NCBI GenBank assembly: GCA_034428635.1
Contig: DAOUHR010000078.1
Location: 1 to 32,928 of the forward strand
Source of the DNA: Bin22 sp034428635
GTDB lineage: Bacteria; Chloroflexota; Dehalococcoidia; Lucifugimonadales; UBA3495
Direction: 5' to 3'
DNA length: 32,928 nucleotides
Each line of letters starts with the position of its first letter. The first letter of the stretch is position 1. Below the pieces are notes generated by a model. That model did not search any database. It saw only the letters and a list, made by a program, of their open reading frames with translations, and was not told the origin of the DNA. The position numbers and the translations under genes were made by a program. Below, one piece after another: positions 15,202 to 24,693 of this stretch.

Positions 15202-16320
15202 TCATTCCGTCCCATACAGGCGGTTCAGGTTGGCAAAACGGGCCGGGTCCAGGTCTTTCCCGATAAGCGCAGGATGGTCGGGTCCGTAGCGGTGGGCGCG
15301 GAATACCCCATTCTGCGCTGGGCCTCCACCCTCCCCGTAAAATGGACTGACATACTCCCACACTATCTGTCCTGACTGGGTCACCTCGAAGATGCGTCCC
15401 GGGGCACCTTCGCAGATTACCGTGTTGCCGTTGGGCTGCCGCTCGGCGCTGCTGATGTTATAGCTGAAGAAGGATATGTCCGGCGTACCCGTGTACTCCC
15501 ATCCTGTTTCGTTGGTTTCAGGGTCCACCTCTATGATGCGGGAGCGACTGGCGCCCCGGCGGTGGCAGCCGTTATCGAAAATCATTACTTTGCCGCTGGG
15601 CAGCCACGTGGGATGGTGCTGGTGGTTCACTTCACCGGGGCCCCACTTCCAGCGGAAATGGCCGGTGGCTTTGTCTACGATTCCCACCGTGCTGGTCTGG
15701 CGGTAGCTGACCAGCAGGTCACCCTCGGGAGTAACGTTCAGGGCGTTCTGGTGCGACCATTCGTGGCGGCCTTCCATCGGGCAGATTATGTCCTCGTCCA
15801 CGTCAAGGAAATCCCACGACTTCCATTCGTAGATAACCTCGCCGTCGGGAGTTATTTCCTGGACAACATCGCCCCACATCTCCTCTTCGCCGTCTGAATC
15901 GTATCCTCCTTTTACTTCCGCCGCCAGCTCGGCCGGCACCGGCGACCAGAGCAGGACCAGGGTATTGCCATTCAGCAGTCGCTCGAAGTCGTGGTGCAGG
16001 TACATATCGGGGCTGCGGTACTGCCACACGATATTGCCGTCCCAGTCCAGTTCGAACAGCGACAGGGAACGGCCGCCAAACTGGGGGCCCTCACCTTCGT
16101 TTCGAGCCGTCCGACTGCGAAACAGCAGGTGCCCGTTCGGCAGCAGGTAGCCGTAGACGATCTCCTCCGGATGGTACCAGCGATGGCAAATGCGGCCTTC
16201 CATGTCTATAAGGTTGGCAAAGGAACCGCCCCGATTGGTGGCCACCAGCGTGTAGCCGCGGTAGCTCTGTTGGGGGTTATAGTAGATCAGCCCGTTCTTG
16301 TGGTGACTGGACCAGCCCAT
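15202..16320 (-). CDS. Arylsulfotransferase (ASST)-like beta-propeller protein
   Basis: 372 residues resembling the arylsulfotransferase family. Repeated blades end in 'G.I.W.Y': DWDGNIVWQYRSP, TPDGEVIYEWKSW, and SGQIVWEYVSP. His-rich segments HHDFERLLNGNTL, HQNALN and HQHHPTWLPSGKVMIFDNG match the active-site side of the family, where one His carries sulfate. There is no signal peptide, unlike the periplasmic enzymes, so sulfate transfer is uncertain. GGGAGG lies 6 bases before ATG 16320. It is probably transcribed alone. It could instead be a related non-catalytic propeller. Confidence 0.8.
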   Translation of the reverse strand: MGWSSHHKNGLIYYNPQQSYRGYTLVATNRGGSFANLIDMEGRICHRWYHPEEIVYGYLLPNGHLLFRSRTARNEGEGPQFGGRSLSLFELDWDGNIVWQYRSPDMYLHHDFERLLNGNTLVLLWSPVPAELAAEVKGGYDSDGEEEMWGDVVQEITPDGEVIYEWKSWDFLDVDEDIICPMEGRHEWSHQNALNVTPEGDLLVSYRQTSTVGIVDKATGHFRWKWGPGEVNHQHHPTWLPSGKVMIFDNGCHRRGASRSRIIEVDPETNETGWEYTGTPDISFFSYNISSAERQPNGNTVICEGAPGRIFEVTQSGQIVWEYVSPFYGEGGGPAQNGVFRAHRYGPDHPALIGKDLDPARFANLNRLYGTE

Positions 16321-16511
16321 AGAGTCCTCCCAGTTTAGGCATAGCCAAAGGAAAATTTGAACTGGATTGTGGAACAGTACCGTAAAACTGTCAAACCGGC
16401 CTTACCATAGGTTTACCTGGGGGATGGCGGATTACACTCGGCTGGAGAGCGGACAAATCCACATTTCTTTCTGCCACGTGGACGTTGAGTTTGCTGTGTC
16501 CTTCCCTTGAG

Positions 16512-17414
16512 TTAGAAAAGTCCCAGCGCGCTCACACCCGCCACAATCATGGAAATGGCCGCCAGCTTCATAACCAGGGCCTGCCGGTGGATGGCTTCCT
16601 GCATAAGTTGCCAGCGCCCTTGACTCAGTGTAGTAGCGATAACAAACACAAACATGGGCGTTGTAGCCAGGAAAGCGCTAACCAGCGACACCGGTCCCAG
16701 TTTGGTGGCCAGCAGGGCGCCGCCAACGACCACAATCGGCAACAGACCTTCACCCACCGACAGCAGGACCACCGTCTGGGGGTTTCGCATCGAGGCCACC
16801 AGTTGCATACAGACACGGGGCCGGCAAAAGGGAAGAAAGGCCAGGAGCGTACCCACCTGCTGATAGATAAACACAGTTACTAGGGAGCTTTCTTCCAGGG
16901 CTACCTTGGCGAAGAAAATTCCCACGCCCAGGAACAGCCCGCTGGCCACCGATGCCGGAACGCCCCGGGACAGTCGGGGCGCGACCAGCCCACCGGGAGA
17001 CGCTGGCAGGGAAATCAGGATGGTGCCCAGGACCACCAGCAGAATTGCAGCCCACTGAAAGGTATTGAGCTGTTCACCCAGAAACGGCACGGCCAGAAGC
17101 GCCACGACTATTGGATAGACCTGGGAAATAGCTACGGCGCGGGATGCTTCGTCCACCTTCAGGGCTACGAAAAGCAGTGCATAGCCTATTCCCAGGGTAA
17201 GGCCCGAAACCAGCGCAGCAAAGATATAAGGGGGCGATGTATCGTTGGGAATACCAAAAATGGCGATTGCCCCAACTACGTAAACAACCAGGGCGAAAGC
17301 CACCCAGGCATACAGGCAGTCTAAACTGGGAAGGTGCCGGTCGAGTAGGCGCTTGTCGGCCAGGTCGACAACAGCCAGCGTGGCTGCCGTTACCAGAGCA
17401 ATAACGATCCACAT
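16512..17414 (-). CDS. EamA/DMT-family membrane transporter
   Basis: 300 residues with about ten hydrophobic helices in two EamA-type halves. The first half includes FVALKVDEASRAVAISQVYPIVVALLAVPFLGE, the family's GxxxA-P helix and 'lgE' end. The second is the matching half with GPVSLVSAFLATTPMFV. The family exports or imports small metabolites (amino acids, purines and others); the substrate cannot be told. It follows the PlsY-like gene by about 150 bases on the same strand. Confidence 0.85.
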   Translation of the reverse strand: MWIVIALVTAATLAVVDLADKRLLDRHLPSLDCLYAWVAFALVVYVVGAIAIFGIPNDTSPPYIFAALVSGLTLGIGYALLFVALKVDEASRAVAISQVYPIVVALLAVPFLGEQLNTFQWAAILLVVLGTILISLPASPGGLVAPRLSRGVPASVASGLFLGVGIFFAKVALEESSLVTVFIYQQVGTLLAFLPFCRPRVCMQLVASMRNPQTVVLLSVGEGLLPIVVVGGALLATKLGPVSLVSAFLATTPMFVFVIATTLSQGRWQLMQEAIHRQALVMKLAAISMIVAGVSALGLF

Positions 17415-17565
17415 CAGCCTGTAAACCTGGCGTCATTCGCCGATGGAGGACACGAACCACCTTCGGCAGGGCCACTAGTTCCGCGAAGGAAATAGCTTTG
17501 GGGAAAAACCCACATGGTTTTGTAGCCTTGAACCCAACGCCGGGGCAGGGCAAGAGTAGTTGTCG

Positions 17566-18261
17566 TCATTGGCCGGGCAGGACCGGAGCGGGGGACACTT
17601 GCCTCTTGAGACTGGCGAAGTGAAATACTCCCACCATTACTGGCAGGGTAACCGCATAGTCGGCCCAAAAGAGTGAGTAACCAAAAAAGTTCAGATATCC
17701 CATGAGGGCGGTAATCAACACTGTCCCAACAAAAAAGGTAGCAAGTCTCCACGTAGAACTGCGGTGGCGCCACAGGAGCAAAAGGGCTGGTACGGCGATC
17801 AGCAACGCTGGAATGGTAACTATGCCGCACAGGGCTCCCGCTGCGGTGGCGCCGCCGCGCCCTCCGGCGCCTTTTAGGTAGAGTGACCAACTGTGGCCGA
17901 CGACCGCTGCAACACCCGCCGCCATCACAATCCCATTTCGGAACCCGTCACTCGACAACCCTCCTGCCAAATGCGGTTCCATGGTTGACGGAGGTGAAAG
18001 CCAGCGGGCAACAACAACTACCAACAGCCCTTTGGCAATATCAATGATCGCGACCAGGACGGCGGGCCCGATGCCAACGATGCGGGACACGTTCTCTGCC
18101 CCGGCATTGCCGTTGCCCAACTGCCTTATGTCCCGTCCCAAGCGCCGGCGGACCACCACGTAGGAGGGCGAAAGGCTGCCCACCATATAGGAAACTATGG
18201 CAAGGAATACAGCCACCGCCAGAAGCTCCCAGTTCAGTGGAGAGGGCAGCGGTATCTCCAT
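17566..18261 (-). CDS. PlsY-like glycerol-3-phosphate acyltransferase (divergent)
   Basis: About 231 residues with five to seven membrane helices and the PlsY motif order. SLSPSYVVVRRRLGRDIRQLGNGNAGAENV corresponds to SxPxxxxxxxxxxGxDIRxxGSGNxGATN. DIAKG is the second motif, and GHSWSLYLKGAGGRGGAT stands in place of GHxFPxFLxFKGGKGVAT. PlsY transfers acyl from acyl-phosphate to G3P in the membrane. Ser to Asn in GSGN, Thr to Glu in GATN and a changed FKGGKG make this a divergent member, so activity is less certain. ATG 18261 or TTG 18264 can be the start; GGAGG is directly upstream. Confidence 0.75.
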   Translation of the reverse strand: MEIPLPSPLNWELLAVAVFLAIVSYMVGSLSPSYVVVRRRLGRDIRQLGNGNAGAENVSRIVGIGPAVLVAIIDIAKGLLVVVVARWLSPPSTMEPHLAGGLSSDGFRNGIVMAAGVAAVVGHSWSLYLKGAGGRGGATAAGALCGIVTIPALLIAVPALLLLWRHRSSTWRLATFFVGTVLITALMGYLNFFGYSLFWADYAVTLPVMVGVFHFASLKRQVSPAPVLPGQ

Positions 18262-18315
18262 CAACCTCCAAAGCGGGTTGGAGAATCTGGGGTCGGGAGA
18301 AGGGCCCTGACTTGC

Positions 18316-19278
18316 CTAGACGGTCACCAGGCGGGGCGACGCAGGGGTGCACCAGTGGCGGTATTTCTCGTTGCGCCCGACGACAATGTCAAAGTACATC
18401 TTTTGGAGCTTGCTGGATACCGGGCCTGCCTTGCCGTCGGCAATAAGGCGATGGTCCAGTTCCACTACGGGGGTGAGGTGGGCAGCGGTGCCGGTGAGGA
18501 ATACCTCGTCAGCCAGGTAGAGTTCGCTGCGGTCTATGCTCCTCTCCTGCACCTTCAGCCCCAGTTCAGTCTCGGCCAACTCGATTACCGTGTCCCGCGT
18601 TATCCCCGGCAGGACATTGTCCTCCAGGCTGGGAGTAATAATTCGGCCATCGGAGATGACGAAGAGATTCTCCCCCGAACCTTCACAGACGTGGCCGTCC
18701 TGGTTGAGGATAATGGCCTCGTCAAAACCGGCCAGAGTTGCTTCCGTTTTGGCCAGAATGCTGTTGACGTAGATGCCGCAGATTTTGAGGCGGGCGGGAA
18801 TCATGGGGTCGTCCACCCTGCGCCAGGAAGAAGTGCAGCAGTGCAGCAGGTCGGAACCCAGGTAGTTGCCAAAGGGCACGGTGATAAGAGTGAAGTCGCT
18901 TTCCAGGTCCTGAAGTTTCAGGTTCGCCACCATTTCGGCGCTCTTGTACACCAGGGGACGAACATAAATGTCCTGGCTGTGTTCATTGCGTTCCACCAGT
19001 TCCACGGTGATGTCGCAAAGCTCTGCAACGGAGTAGGGAATGTTGAGCATGAGCAGGCGGGCGCCCCGAAGCAGCCGCTCGTAATGCTCTCGCAGGCGGA
19101 AGATATTTACTACTCCCTGTTCTTCATTCCAGTTGCCGCGAATACCTTCGAATACTCCGGTGCCGTAGTGCAGTGCGTGAGTCATAACGCTGACCTTGGC
19201 CTGGCTCAGAGGAACGTATTCTCCTTGGAAGAAGGCTAACAACTCACCGGCCTGGCTGCTGGTCTGACCTGTACTCAC
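18316..19278 (-). CDS. ilvE: Branched-chain amino acid aminotransferase
   Basis: A PLP fold-type IV aminotransferase of about 320 residues. HALHYGTGVFEGIR, RLREHYERLLRGARLL, the Lys-bearing segment RLKICGIYVNSILAKTEA (Schiff-base Lys in LKICG), EGSGENLFVI and LPGITRD are all family hallmarks. It interconverts Leu, Ile and Val with their 2-oxo acids. GTG 19278 is chosen because AAGGGGG lies 6-8 bases upstream. The open frame extends 12 codons further to TTG 19314, which lacks a site. It is downstream of the dehydrogenase gene on the same strand, with a 250-base gap. Confidence 0.92.
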   Translation of the reverse strand: MSTGQTSSQAGELLAFFQGEYVPLSQAKVSVMTHALHYGTGVFEGIRGNWNEEQGVVNIFRLREHYERLLRGARLLMLNIPYSVAELCDITVELVERNEHSQDIYVRPLVYKSAEMVANLKLQDLESDFTLITVPFGNYLGSDLLHCCTSSWRRVDDPMIPARLKICGIYVNSILAKTEATLAGFDEAIILNQDGHVCEGSGENLFVISDGRIITPSLEDNVLPGITRDTVIELAETELGLKVQERSIDRSELYLADEVFLTGTAAHLTPVVELDHRLIADGKAGPVSSKLQKMYFDIVVGRNEKYRHWCTPASPRLVTV

Positions 19279-19529
19279 GGCTTTTCCCCCTTGTAGGACA
19301 ATACAGTTTGGCAAAGATTATAAGCGGCTTTTCCCAGTAAGCACAAGGTATGAATGGCAAGCCGACAGCAGCGACAATCCATAGCTTCAAACGAATTCCG
19401 CAGGAAGACTGCCTCGGATGGGCCCCCACACCCTCGGGCCGGAAATCTTCTGCGGCATAACACCCACAATGGCGTAGCGATGGTGTGGAGAATGATGGTA
19501 GCTCGGCGGACAATGTTGCCGAGTGTTTT

Positions 19530-20603
19530 TCAGTCGCCGCCCAGCAACCTCACAACCTCGTCTCCAACCTGCGACGTGGTGGCGGTCCCACCCAGGTCCG
19601 GCGTCATAACCCGGCGTTCCTCCAGGCTGCGGACCACCGCTCCGTCCACTCGCCTGGCAGTGTCGGATTCTCCGAGGTGGTCCAGCATCATCGCCACGGC
19701 GGAAATGGTGGCCAGAGGGTTGGCTATACCCTTGCCGGTAATATCAAATGCCGCCCCGTGAACGGGTTCAAACATGGAAGGAAACTCGCGTTCGGGGTTG
19801 ATGTTGGCGCTGGGCGCCAGGCCCATGCTGCCGGTTACCACTGCGGCTATGTCGGAAATAATGTCAGCAAACAGGTTCGAGGCCACCATCACGTCGAAGT
19901 CCTCGGGCCACCGCACCAGGTCCATTGCCACTCGGTCAACCAATAGCGACTCGGTCTCCACCTGGGGATACTCAGCAGCCACCGCATCGAAAACTTCGTC
20001 CCAGAAGACCATTCCAAAGGCCTGGGCATTGGATTTGGTGACGGAGGTCACCTTCATTCGCTTGCCGCGGCGAATGCAATACTCAAAGGCAGCGCGGATG
20101 ATACGCTCTGTGCCACGGCGGGTGAACACATTGGTTTGCATGACCGTTTCGTGGGGGGTGCCGGGATAGAGTCGGCCGCCCACCGGCGCATATTCACCCT
20201 CGGTATTCTCACGGAAAATGACCAGGTCAACCTGCCCCGCGCTCTTGCCGGCCAGTGGCGACGTCACGCCCGGGTGCAAGTACGCTGGACGGATGCAGAC
20301 ACCCTGGTCGTAAGCCCGCCGCATGGGCAACAGGAGACCCTGCAGGGTTATGTGGTCCGGAATGTCCGGATCGCCCACGGCGCCGAACAGGATGGCTTCA
20401 TTGGCTGCCACCTGATCCAGGCCGTCCTCCGGCATCATCCTGCCCGTCTCGCGGTAGTAGGCAGAACCCCAGGGAAATTCAGTGTAATTGAAACCCAGGT
20501 CTGGGGTATTATTCGCCAGATAGTCCAGGACCTTCTTGCCCTCGGCCACCACCTCAGGCCCGATGCCGTCACCGCCAATGATTGCCAGGTTGTGTATTGC
20601 CAT
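19530..20603 (-). CDS. Tartrate/D-malate-type dehydrogenase, isopropylmalate dehydrogenase family
   Basis: 357 residues of the beta-decarboxylating dehydrogenase family. IGGDGIGPEV, FRENTEGEYAPVGG (catalytic Tyr), TSVTKSNAQA (catalytic Lys), DIISDIAAVVTGSMGLAPSANI (metal Asp) and FEPVHGAAFDITGKGIANP are present. DHITLQGLLLPMRRAYDQGVCIRPA resembles tartrate dehydrogenase/D-malate dehydrogenase (TtuC/DmlA) more than LeuB. It would oxidise and decarboxylate a 2-hydroxyacid using NAD and Mn/Mg. Its position beside ilvE allows a LeuB role instead. AAGGAG lies about 10 bases before ATG 20603. Confidence 0.85.
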   Translation of the reverse strand: MAIHNLAIIGGDGIGPEVVAEGKKVLDYLANNTPDLGFNYTEFPWGSAYYRETGRMMPEDGLDQVAANEAILFGAVGDPDIPDHITLQGLLLPMRRAYDQGVCIRPAYLHPGVTSPLAGKSAGQVDLVIFRENTEGEYAPVGGRLYPGTPHETVMQTNVFTRRGTERIIRAAFEYCIRRGKRMKVTSVTKSNAQAFGMVFWDEVFDAVAAEYPQVETESLLVDRVAMDLVRWPEDFDVMVASNLFADIISDIAAVVTGSMGLAPSANINPEREFPSMFEPVHGAAFDITGKGIANPLATISAVAMMLDHLGESDTARRVDGAVVRSLEERRVMTPDLGGTATTSQVGDEVVRLLGGD

Positions 20604-20700
20604 TGGGGAATGCTCCTTGATTCTTGTCTTTGTTATTGACCGGACAGGGATTGCAGCTGGAACGGATTATATCCGAAGTCGAGGCAATAGCAGCATAAAC

Positions 20701-21633
20701 TCATACCCGCTGTACACCGCCTCCCAGCAACCGCAGGTGATAGACGGCTTCTGCCTCCGGAAATGCCTGGCGGGCTTGCCGGAATGTGGACTTGCCCCGC
20801 CGCTGGGTGGCGTCCAGCAGCACCCCGATGGCGGTCCCGCTGTGGGCCACATTGACACCGACCGCGCCCACTGCCTCGGCAAAGGCGATGACATCGTGAA
20901 GCCGAGGCTTGAACAGAACATTCTGGGCGGCCAGCGAGCTCTTCGTCGCGCCCCGCCCAAGCGCCCAGGGATCGCCCAACCTTAAGCCTTCCCGAACCAG
21001 CGACAAAGCCCCGCTGGTCTCCTCCTGCACCGCCCCCCATTGGGAGCTCCGGTCAACCTGGTTGAAGGCCAGCGTGTCCACTTCGCCTCCGAAGTCCAGG
21101 GCAACGATCTCGATTGCCAGAGGAGGCCCCAACTGCTCGACCAGAGTCCCGTCTCGGTGGTCAAACATTGCTATGCCTGGGAACATTACGCCGTCGGTGG
21201 GTTCGACCTTGAGCGCCAGCTTACCGATCTGTGCGGGAGCAAGTTCAATGCCCAGGGCCAACCCAGTGGCTGCAATTGCGGCAGACAAGTCGGCGCTGCT
21301 GCTGCCAAAGCCCTTGCTGCGGGGGATGGGATTGGAAATAGCGATGTGCGCGCCAAGATGAGCATAGCCCAGGTGTTCCAGAGTCCGAAGTACTGCTGTC
21401 GCGGTCTTGGAACAATGAGGAGGCACATTTATGCCCAGGGGATCGCCGTACAGGTCAACCCGAACCCTGGCAAAAAAATCGACTGGGCAAGTTACCAGGA
21501 AGTAGCTGGAGCCCAGCAGCCCCTGGGCCAACTCGCCGCACACCCCGGGGGCGCGGACAGTGGCGGAGCCAATGCAGGAGGGTGACAAATGTGAGAGTGT
21601 GGAGTCCACTCGACTTTGGAATTGATGGTTCAA
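20701..21633 (-). CDS. pduX: L-threonine kinase (PduX-like, GHMP family)
   Basis: About 310 residues of a GHMP kinase. ATVRAPGVCGELAQG is the PduX-type first motif, PIPRSKGFGSSSADLSAA the ATP-binding motif, and NVAHSGTAIGVLLD the third motif. PTDGVMFPGIAMFDHRDG is typical of the PduX group. PduX makes L-threonine phosphate, the substrate of CobD for the aminopropanol linker of B12. It is the last gene of the cobalamin operon, 147 bases after cobU. The start is uncertain: TTG 21633 has no clear ribosome site, and a GTG nine codons in is possible. Confidence 0.85.
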   Translation of the reverse strand: MNHQFQSRVDSTLSHLSPSCIGSATVRAPGVCGELAQGLLGSSYFLVTCPVDFFARVRVDLYGDPLGINVPPHCSKTATAVLRTLEHLGYAHLGAHIAISNPIPRSKGFGSSSADLSAAIAATGLALGIELAPAQIGKLALKVEPTDGVMFPGIAMFDHRDGTLVEQLGPPLAIEIVALDFGGEVDTLAFNQVDRSSQWGAVQEETSGALSLVREGLRLGDPWALGRGATKSSLAAQNVLFKPRLHDVIAFAEAVGAVGVNVAHSGTAIGVLLDATQRRGKSTFRQARQAFPEAEAVYHLRLLGGGVQRV

Positions 21634-21780
21634 CAGTTTCTACGCAGACAAAACCCAATTGCCGAATGTGGTGGTCTTTCACTAACCTGGGGATCCATCC
21701 CCATTGAAAGCTCGTACTGCAGCTAGAAAATACCCTTTTTCTGCTGCGAGACATTATAGCCCAATCGTTGCGGGCCAGAA

Positions 21781-22335
21781 TTACTCCGTCTTTATCTTCA
21801 CCGGAATTCCCGCCACCACAAGGTATACCTCGTCGGCCAGGGCAGCCGCCCGCTGATTCACCGTTCCCAGCAAGTCCTGGAACTGGCGGCCCAGACGGTT
21901 GGGGGAGACGGGGCTAAGCCCAACTTCGCTGCTAACCAGCACGACCTGCTTTGTTTGTCGGCGGCAAAGACTAACTATTGATTCAAGTGATTCCAGGGCA
22001 AGTTTTTCGGTGGCCTCCGGTTCTACGTCTTCCCGGGCCATCAGCATGTTGGAGACCCAGACATCCACCGAATCCAGGAGCAAAACGCTGACGCCGCGAT
22101 GTTGGTCGAGGAAGGGGCCCAGCTTTTCCGACAGCGCCAGCGGTTCTTCCAGGGTTTGCCAGTGGAACGGCCGGCGTTCCCGGTGCCTGCGGATGCGGTC
22201 TGCCATTTCTTCGTCAAAGGCCTGTCCGGTCGCGACGTAGAGCGCCGATTGGCCAGACTGTTCTGCCAGCTTTTCGGCGAAGGCGCTCTTGCCGGAACGG
22301 ACGCCGCCCAGCACCAGGGTCACCTTCCCAGGCAT
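21781..22335 (-). CDS. cobU: Adenosylcobinamide kinase/adenosylcobinamide-phosphate guanylyltransferase
   Basis: 184 residues. Walker A GGVRSGKSAF, the nucleotide-accepting His region RIRRHRERRPFHWQTLEEP, and VLLLDSVDVWVSNML are present. It phosphorylates adenosylcobinamide and activates it with GTP to AdoCbi-GDP, the partner of CobS. Its ATG abuts the TAA of cobQ with no gap, so the two are translationally coupled. Length is normal for the family. Confidence 0.95.
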   Translation of the reverse strand: MPGKVTLVLGGVRSGKSAFAEKLAEQSGQSALYVATGQAFDEEMADRIRRHRERRPFHWQTLEEPLALSEKLGPFLDQHRGVSVLLLDSVDVWVSNMLMAREDVEPEATEKLALESLESIVSLCRRQTKQVVLVSSEVGLSPVSPNRLGRQFQDLLGTVNQRAAALADEVYLVVAGIPVKIKTE

Positions 22336-23913
22336 TTAAGCAGATCCAATCAGGTCGAAGCTGCGGTCCAGGTCAGCGATTTCGTAGATCAAGTCCATGT
22401 TCAGGCTGCCCCGTACCCACTCCGCCAACTTGTCAAACTCGGTGTCCATTACTCCCAATTCAGACGCGCCGGAAAGGGAAATCCCTTTCCGGCGGGCCAG
22501 CTCTTCCAGGATGGCGCGGCGCAACTGGCCGTTGTGAAACAGGCCATGGATGTATGTCCCCAACACCCTTCCAGCCCCGTCCATTGCCCCGTCGAAGGCA
22601 GTATCCGGGGTCACCGCAACGTCGGTCCGGTCGTTGATCCTGAACGGCAAGGCCACACCCTCACCAACTGTGCGTCCCATGTGAATTTCGTAGCCGGTTA
22701 AGGGAGCGCCGGCAGCAGACTTCAACAGCCCCGAGGCCTCAACTACCTCTCCGTGAATCCGGTGCGTCTCTTTCGTACCGGCAAAAACGGTCGTAAGCGG
22801 AAGAAGCCCCAGTCCCTCCATTTCTGGAACGGCAGACTCAACACCCTCCGGATCGTACAAATGCTGCCCCAGCATCTGGTAGCCGCCGCAGATGCCCACT
22901 ATGGCCGTACCTTCGCTATTGAGCTCCTTCACGGCGTGACTCAATCCCCGTGAGTTCATCCAGTCCAGATCAGGGATGGTGGTCTTACTGCCGGGCAAGA
23001 TAATCAGGTCAGGTTTTCCCAGTTCCATGGCACTGCTGACGTAGCGCAAGGCAACCCCGGGTTCTCGGGCCAGGGGGTCAAAGTCATCAAAGTTGGAAAT
23101 GTGTGGCAACTGGATTACCGCTATATCCAGTGTCGCCGTCTGGCCCTCGCCGGCAGACCTCAAAGGTATTTCCAGCGCCACTGAGTCTTCCTCGGGAATG
23201 TGGATGTCCCGGTAGTGGTGCACAACGCCGGCAACCGGAATACCGGTGCGGTCCTCCAGCATGGTCAGCCCATCGGTCAGCAGGCTGGCATCGCCCCGGA
23301 ATTTGTTGATGATGAAACCCTTAATGACCTCCCGCTCATGGGGTTCCAGCAGTTCCAGCGTTCCCACCAGGGCAGCAAAAACCCCACCCCGGTCGATGTC
23401 GCCGCACAGCAGCACCGGGGAATGGGCATACAAGGCCACCCGCATGTTGACGATTTCGGTGGCTTTCAAGTTAATTTCGGCAGGGCTGCCCGCGCCCTCT
23501 ATAACGACAATGTCATATTCACTGCGGAGAGTGTCCAGGGAAGAACTTACTGACTCCCATAGCTGGGCCTTAAGGCCAAAGTAGTCCTTCACCCGGGCGG
23601 AGACCAAGGGGCGCCCCATCCGAACGACCTGGGCGATATGGTCGGCTTCCGGCTTCAACAGCACCGGGTTCATCTCCACCCGTGCCTCCACGCCGGCGGC
23701 TTCAGCCTGCACCGCCTGGGCGCGGCCTATCTCCCCGCCATCCCGGGTTACATACGAATTGTTGGACATGTTCTGGGCCTTGAAGGGAGCAACCCGAAAA
23801 CCGTCCTGCCGGAAAATGCGGCAAAGGGCGGACACCAACACGCTCTTCCCCACGTGGGAAGCGGTGCCCTGCACCATCAAGACTTTGCCCATAGGTTTGT
23901 TGGGGTGATTCAT
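22336..23913 (-). CDS. cobQ: Cobyric acid synthase
   Basis: About 525 residues. The N-terminal amidotransferase synthetase domain has VQGTASHVGKSVLV and APFKAQNMSNNSYVTRDGGEIGRAQAVQAEAAG. The C-terminal class I glutaminase domain has the nucleophile Cys in GICGGYQMLG and a late His in TYIHGLFHN. It amidates adenosylcobyrinic acid a,c-diamide at four positions. Possible starts are TTG 23922, ATG 23913 and ATG 23892; the conserved start (MGKVLMVQGT) favours 23913 or 23892, and none has a strong site. Confidence 0.95.
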   Translation of the reverse strand: MNHPNKPMGKVLMVQGTASHVGKSVLVSALCRIFRQDGFRVAPFKAQNMSNNSYVTRDGGEIGRAQAVQAEAAGVEARVEMNPVLLKPEADHIAQVVRMGRPLVSARVKDYFGLKAQLWESVSSSLDTLRSEYDIVVIEGAGSPAEINLKATEIVNMRVALYAHSPVLLCGDIDRGGVFAALVGTLELLEPHEREVIKGFIINKFRGDASLLTDGLTMLEDRTGIPVAGVVHHYRDIHIPEEDSVALEIPLRSAGEGQTATLDIAVIQLPHISNFDDFDPLAREPGVALRYVSSAMELGKPDLIILPGSKTTIPDLDWMNSRGLSHAVKELNSEGTAIVGICGGYQMLGQHLYDPEGVESAVPEMEGLGLLPLTTVFAGTKETHRIHGEVVEASGLLKSAAGAPLTGYEIHMGRTVGEGVALPFRINDRTDVAVTPDTAFDGAMDGAGRVLGTYIHGLFHNGQLRRAILEELARRKGISLSGASELGVMDTEFDKLAEWVRGSLNMDLIYEIADLDRSFDLIGSA

Positions 23914-23984
23914 ACTGCTCAACTTCTGTCATCCCGGGCGGGGAGGCTTACCTCTTACTCCTTGGAAGCCCTTCGGCGCCAGAC

Positions 23985-24596
23985 CTAAACCTCCGCCAGG
24001 TGGGAGGTGTCGTTGTACAGATGCATTACCGCGTTGTTGGGGTAGAAACGAATTAGAGAAAGGGCGCAGTTGTTCATAACAAATTTCCAGTTGGACTCCA
24101 GGGGCAGGTCCAGCAGGGCCACAATACCGCTGCGAAGCGAACCGCCGTGTCCAACGACCAGCACATCTTCGTCTGGGTGCTTGTACCTTAACATGCCTAC
24201 GAAGCCGGACATGCGGGCCTGGCACTGCCGGATGGTCTCGCCCCCCGGGGGCGCGAAATCCAGGTCGTTGACCAGGGACGCTTGATAAAATTCGGGAAAC
24301 CTATGGCGGTATTCCTCGGGGGTCAACCCTTCGAAGACGCCCTTATTATACTCCCGAAGTTCCGGCACTGAATGGAGCGGAATTTCGCGTTCGCCCAGGA
24401 TAATCAGCGCAGTTTCCCGGGTACGGCTCATGTCGCTGGAGTAGGCTACGTCAAACCGGACGTCCGCCAGCCGACGGGCCGTCGCCCGAGCTTGTTCCTT
24501 TCCTCGCTCCGTCAGTTCAATGTCTGTGTGCCCTTGAATGCGGCCCTCGGCGTTCCACATGGTTTCACCGTGGCGCACAATGTAAATGTTGCCCAT
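23985..24596 (-). CDS. cobC: Histidine phosphatase, alpha-ribazole phosphatase type
   Basis: 203 residues of the phosphoglycerate-mutase-like phosphatase family. The phosphorylated His is in IVRHGETMWN, and GHTDIELTERGKEQA, SSDMSRTRETA and VVGHGGSLRSG (second His) follow. In a B12 operon, such enzymes dephosphorylate alpha-ribazole phosphate or adenosylcobalamin 5'-phosphate. The family is broad, so the role comes mainly from context. ATG 24596 (GAGGAG about 10 bases upstream) gives the conserved start MGNIYIVRHGE. Confidence 0.85.
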   Translation of the reverse strand: MGNIYIVRHGETMWNAEGRIQGHTDIELTERGKEQARATARRLADVRFDVAYSSDMSRTRETALIILGEREIPLHSVPELREYNKGVFEGLTPEEYRHRFPEFYQASLVNDLDFAPPGGETIRQCQARMSGFVGMLRYKHPDEDVLVVGHGGSLRSGIVALLDLPLESNWKFVMNNCALSLIRFYPNNAVMHLYNDTSHLAEV

Positions 24597-24693
24597 GGGT
24601 ACCGTTCTCCTCACCTGCTGCCCAATTCTTTAACTATCGGCTACCTCACCGTAGGATACGCGAAGTCGGCTGTTACTTCCTCAATGCTGCTTT

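Noticed and set aside
18355..19239. 294-codon plus-strand open frame opposite ilvE
   Set aside because: It is antisense to a gene with complete aminotransferase motifs; no domain or ribosome site.
21690..21710. GGGGAT-GG-ATCCCC palindrome between cobU and pduX as an operator or terminator
   Set aside because: A short 6-bp repeat with a 2-base centre and no T run; too little to assign a role.
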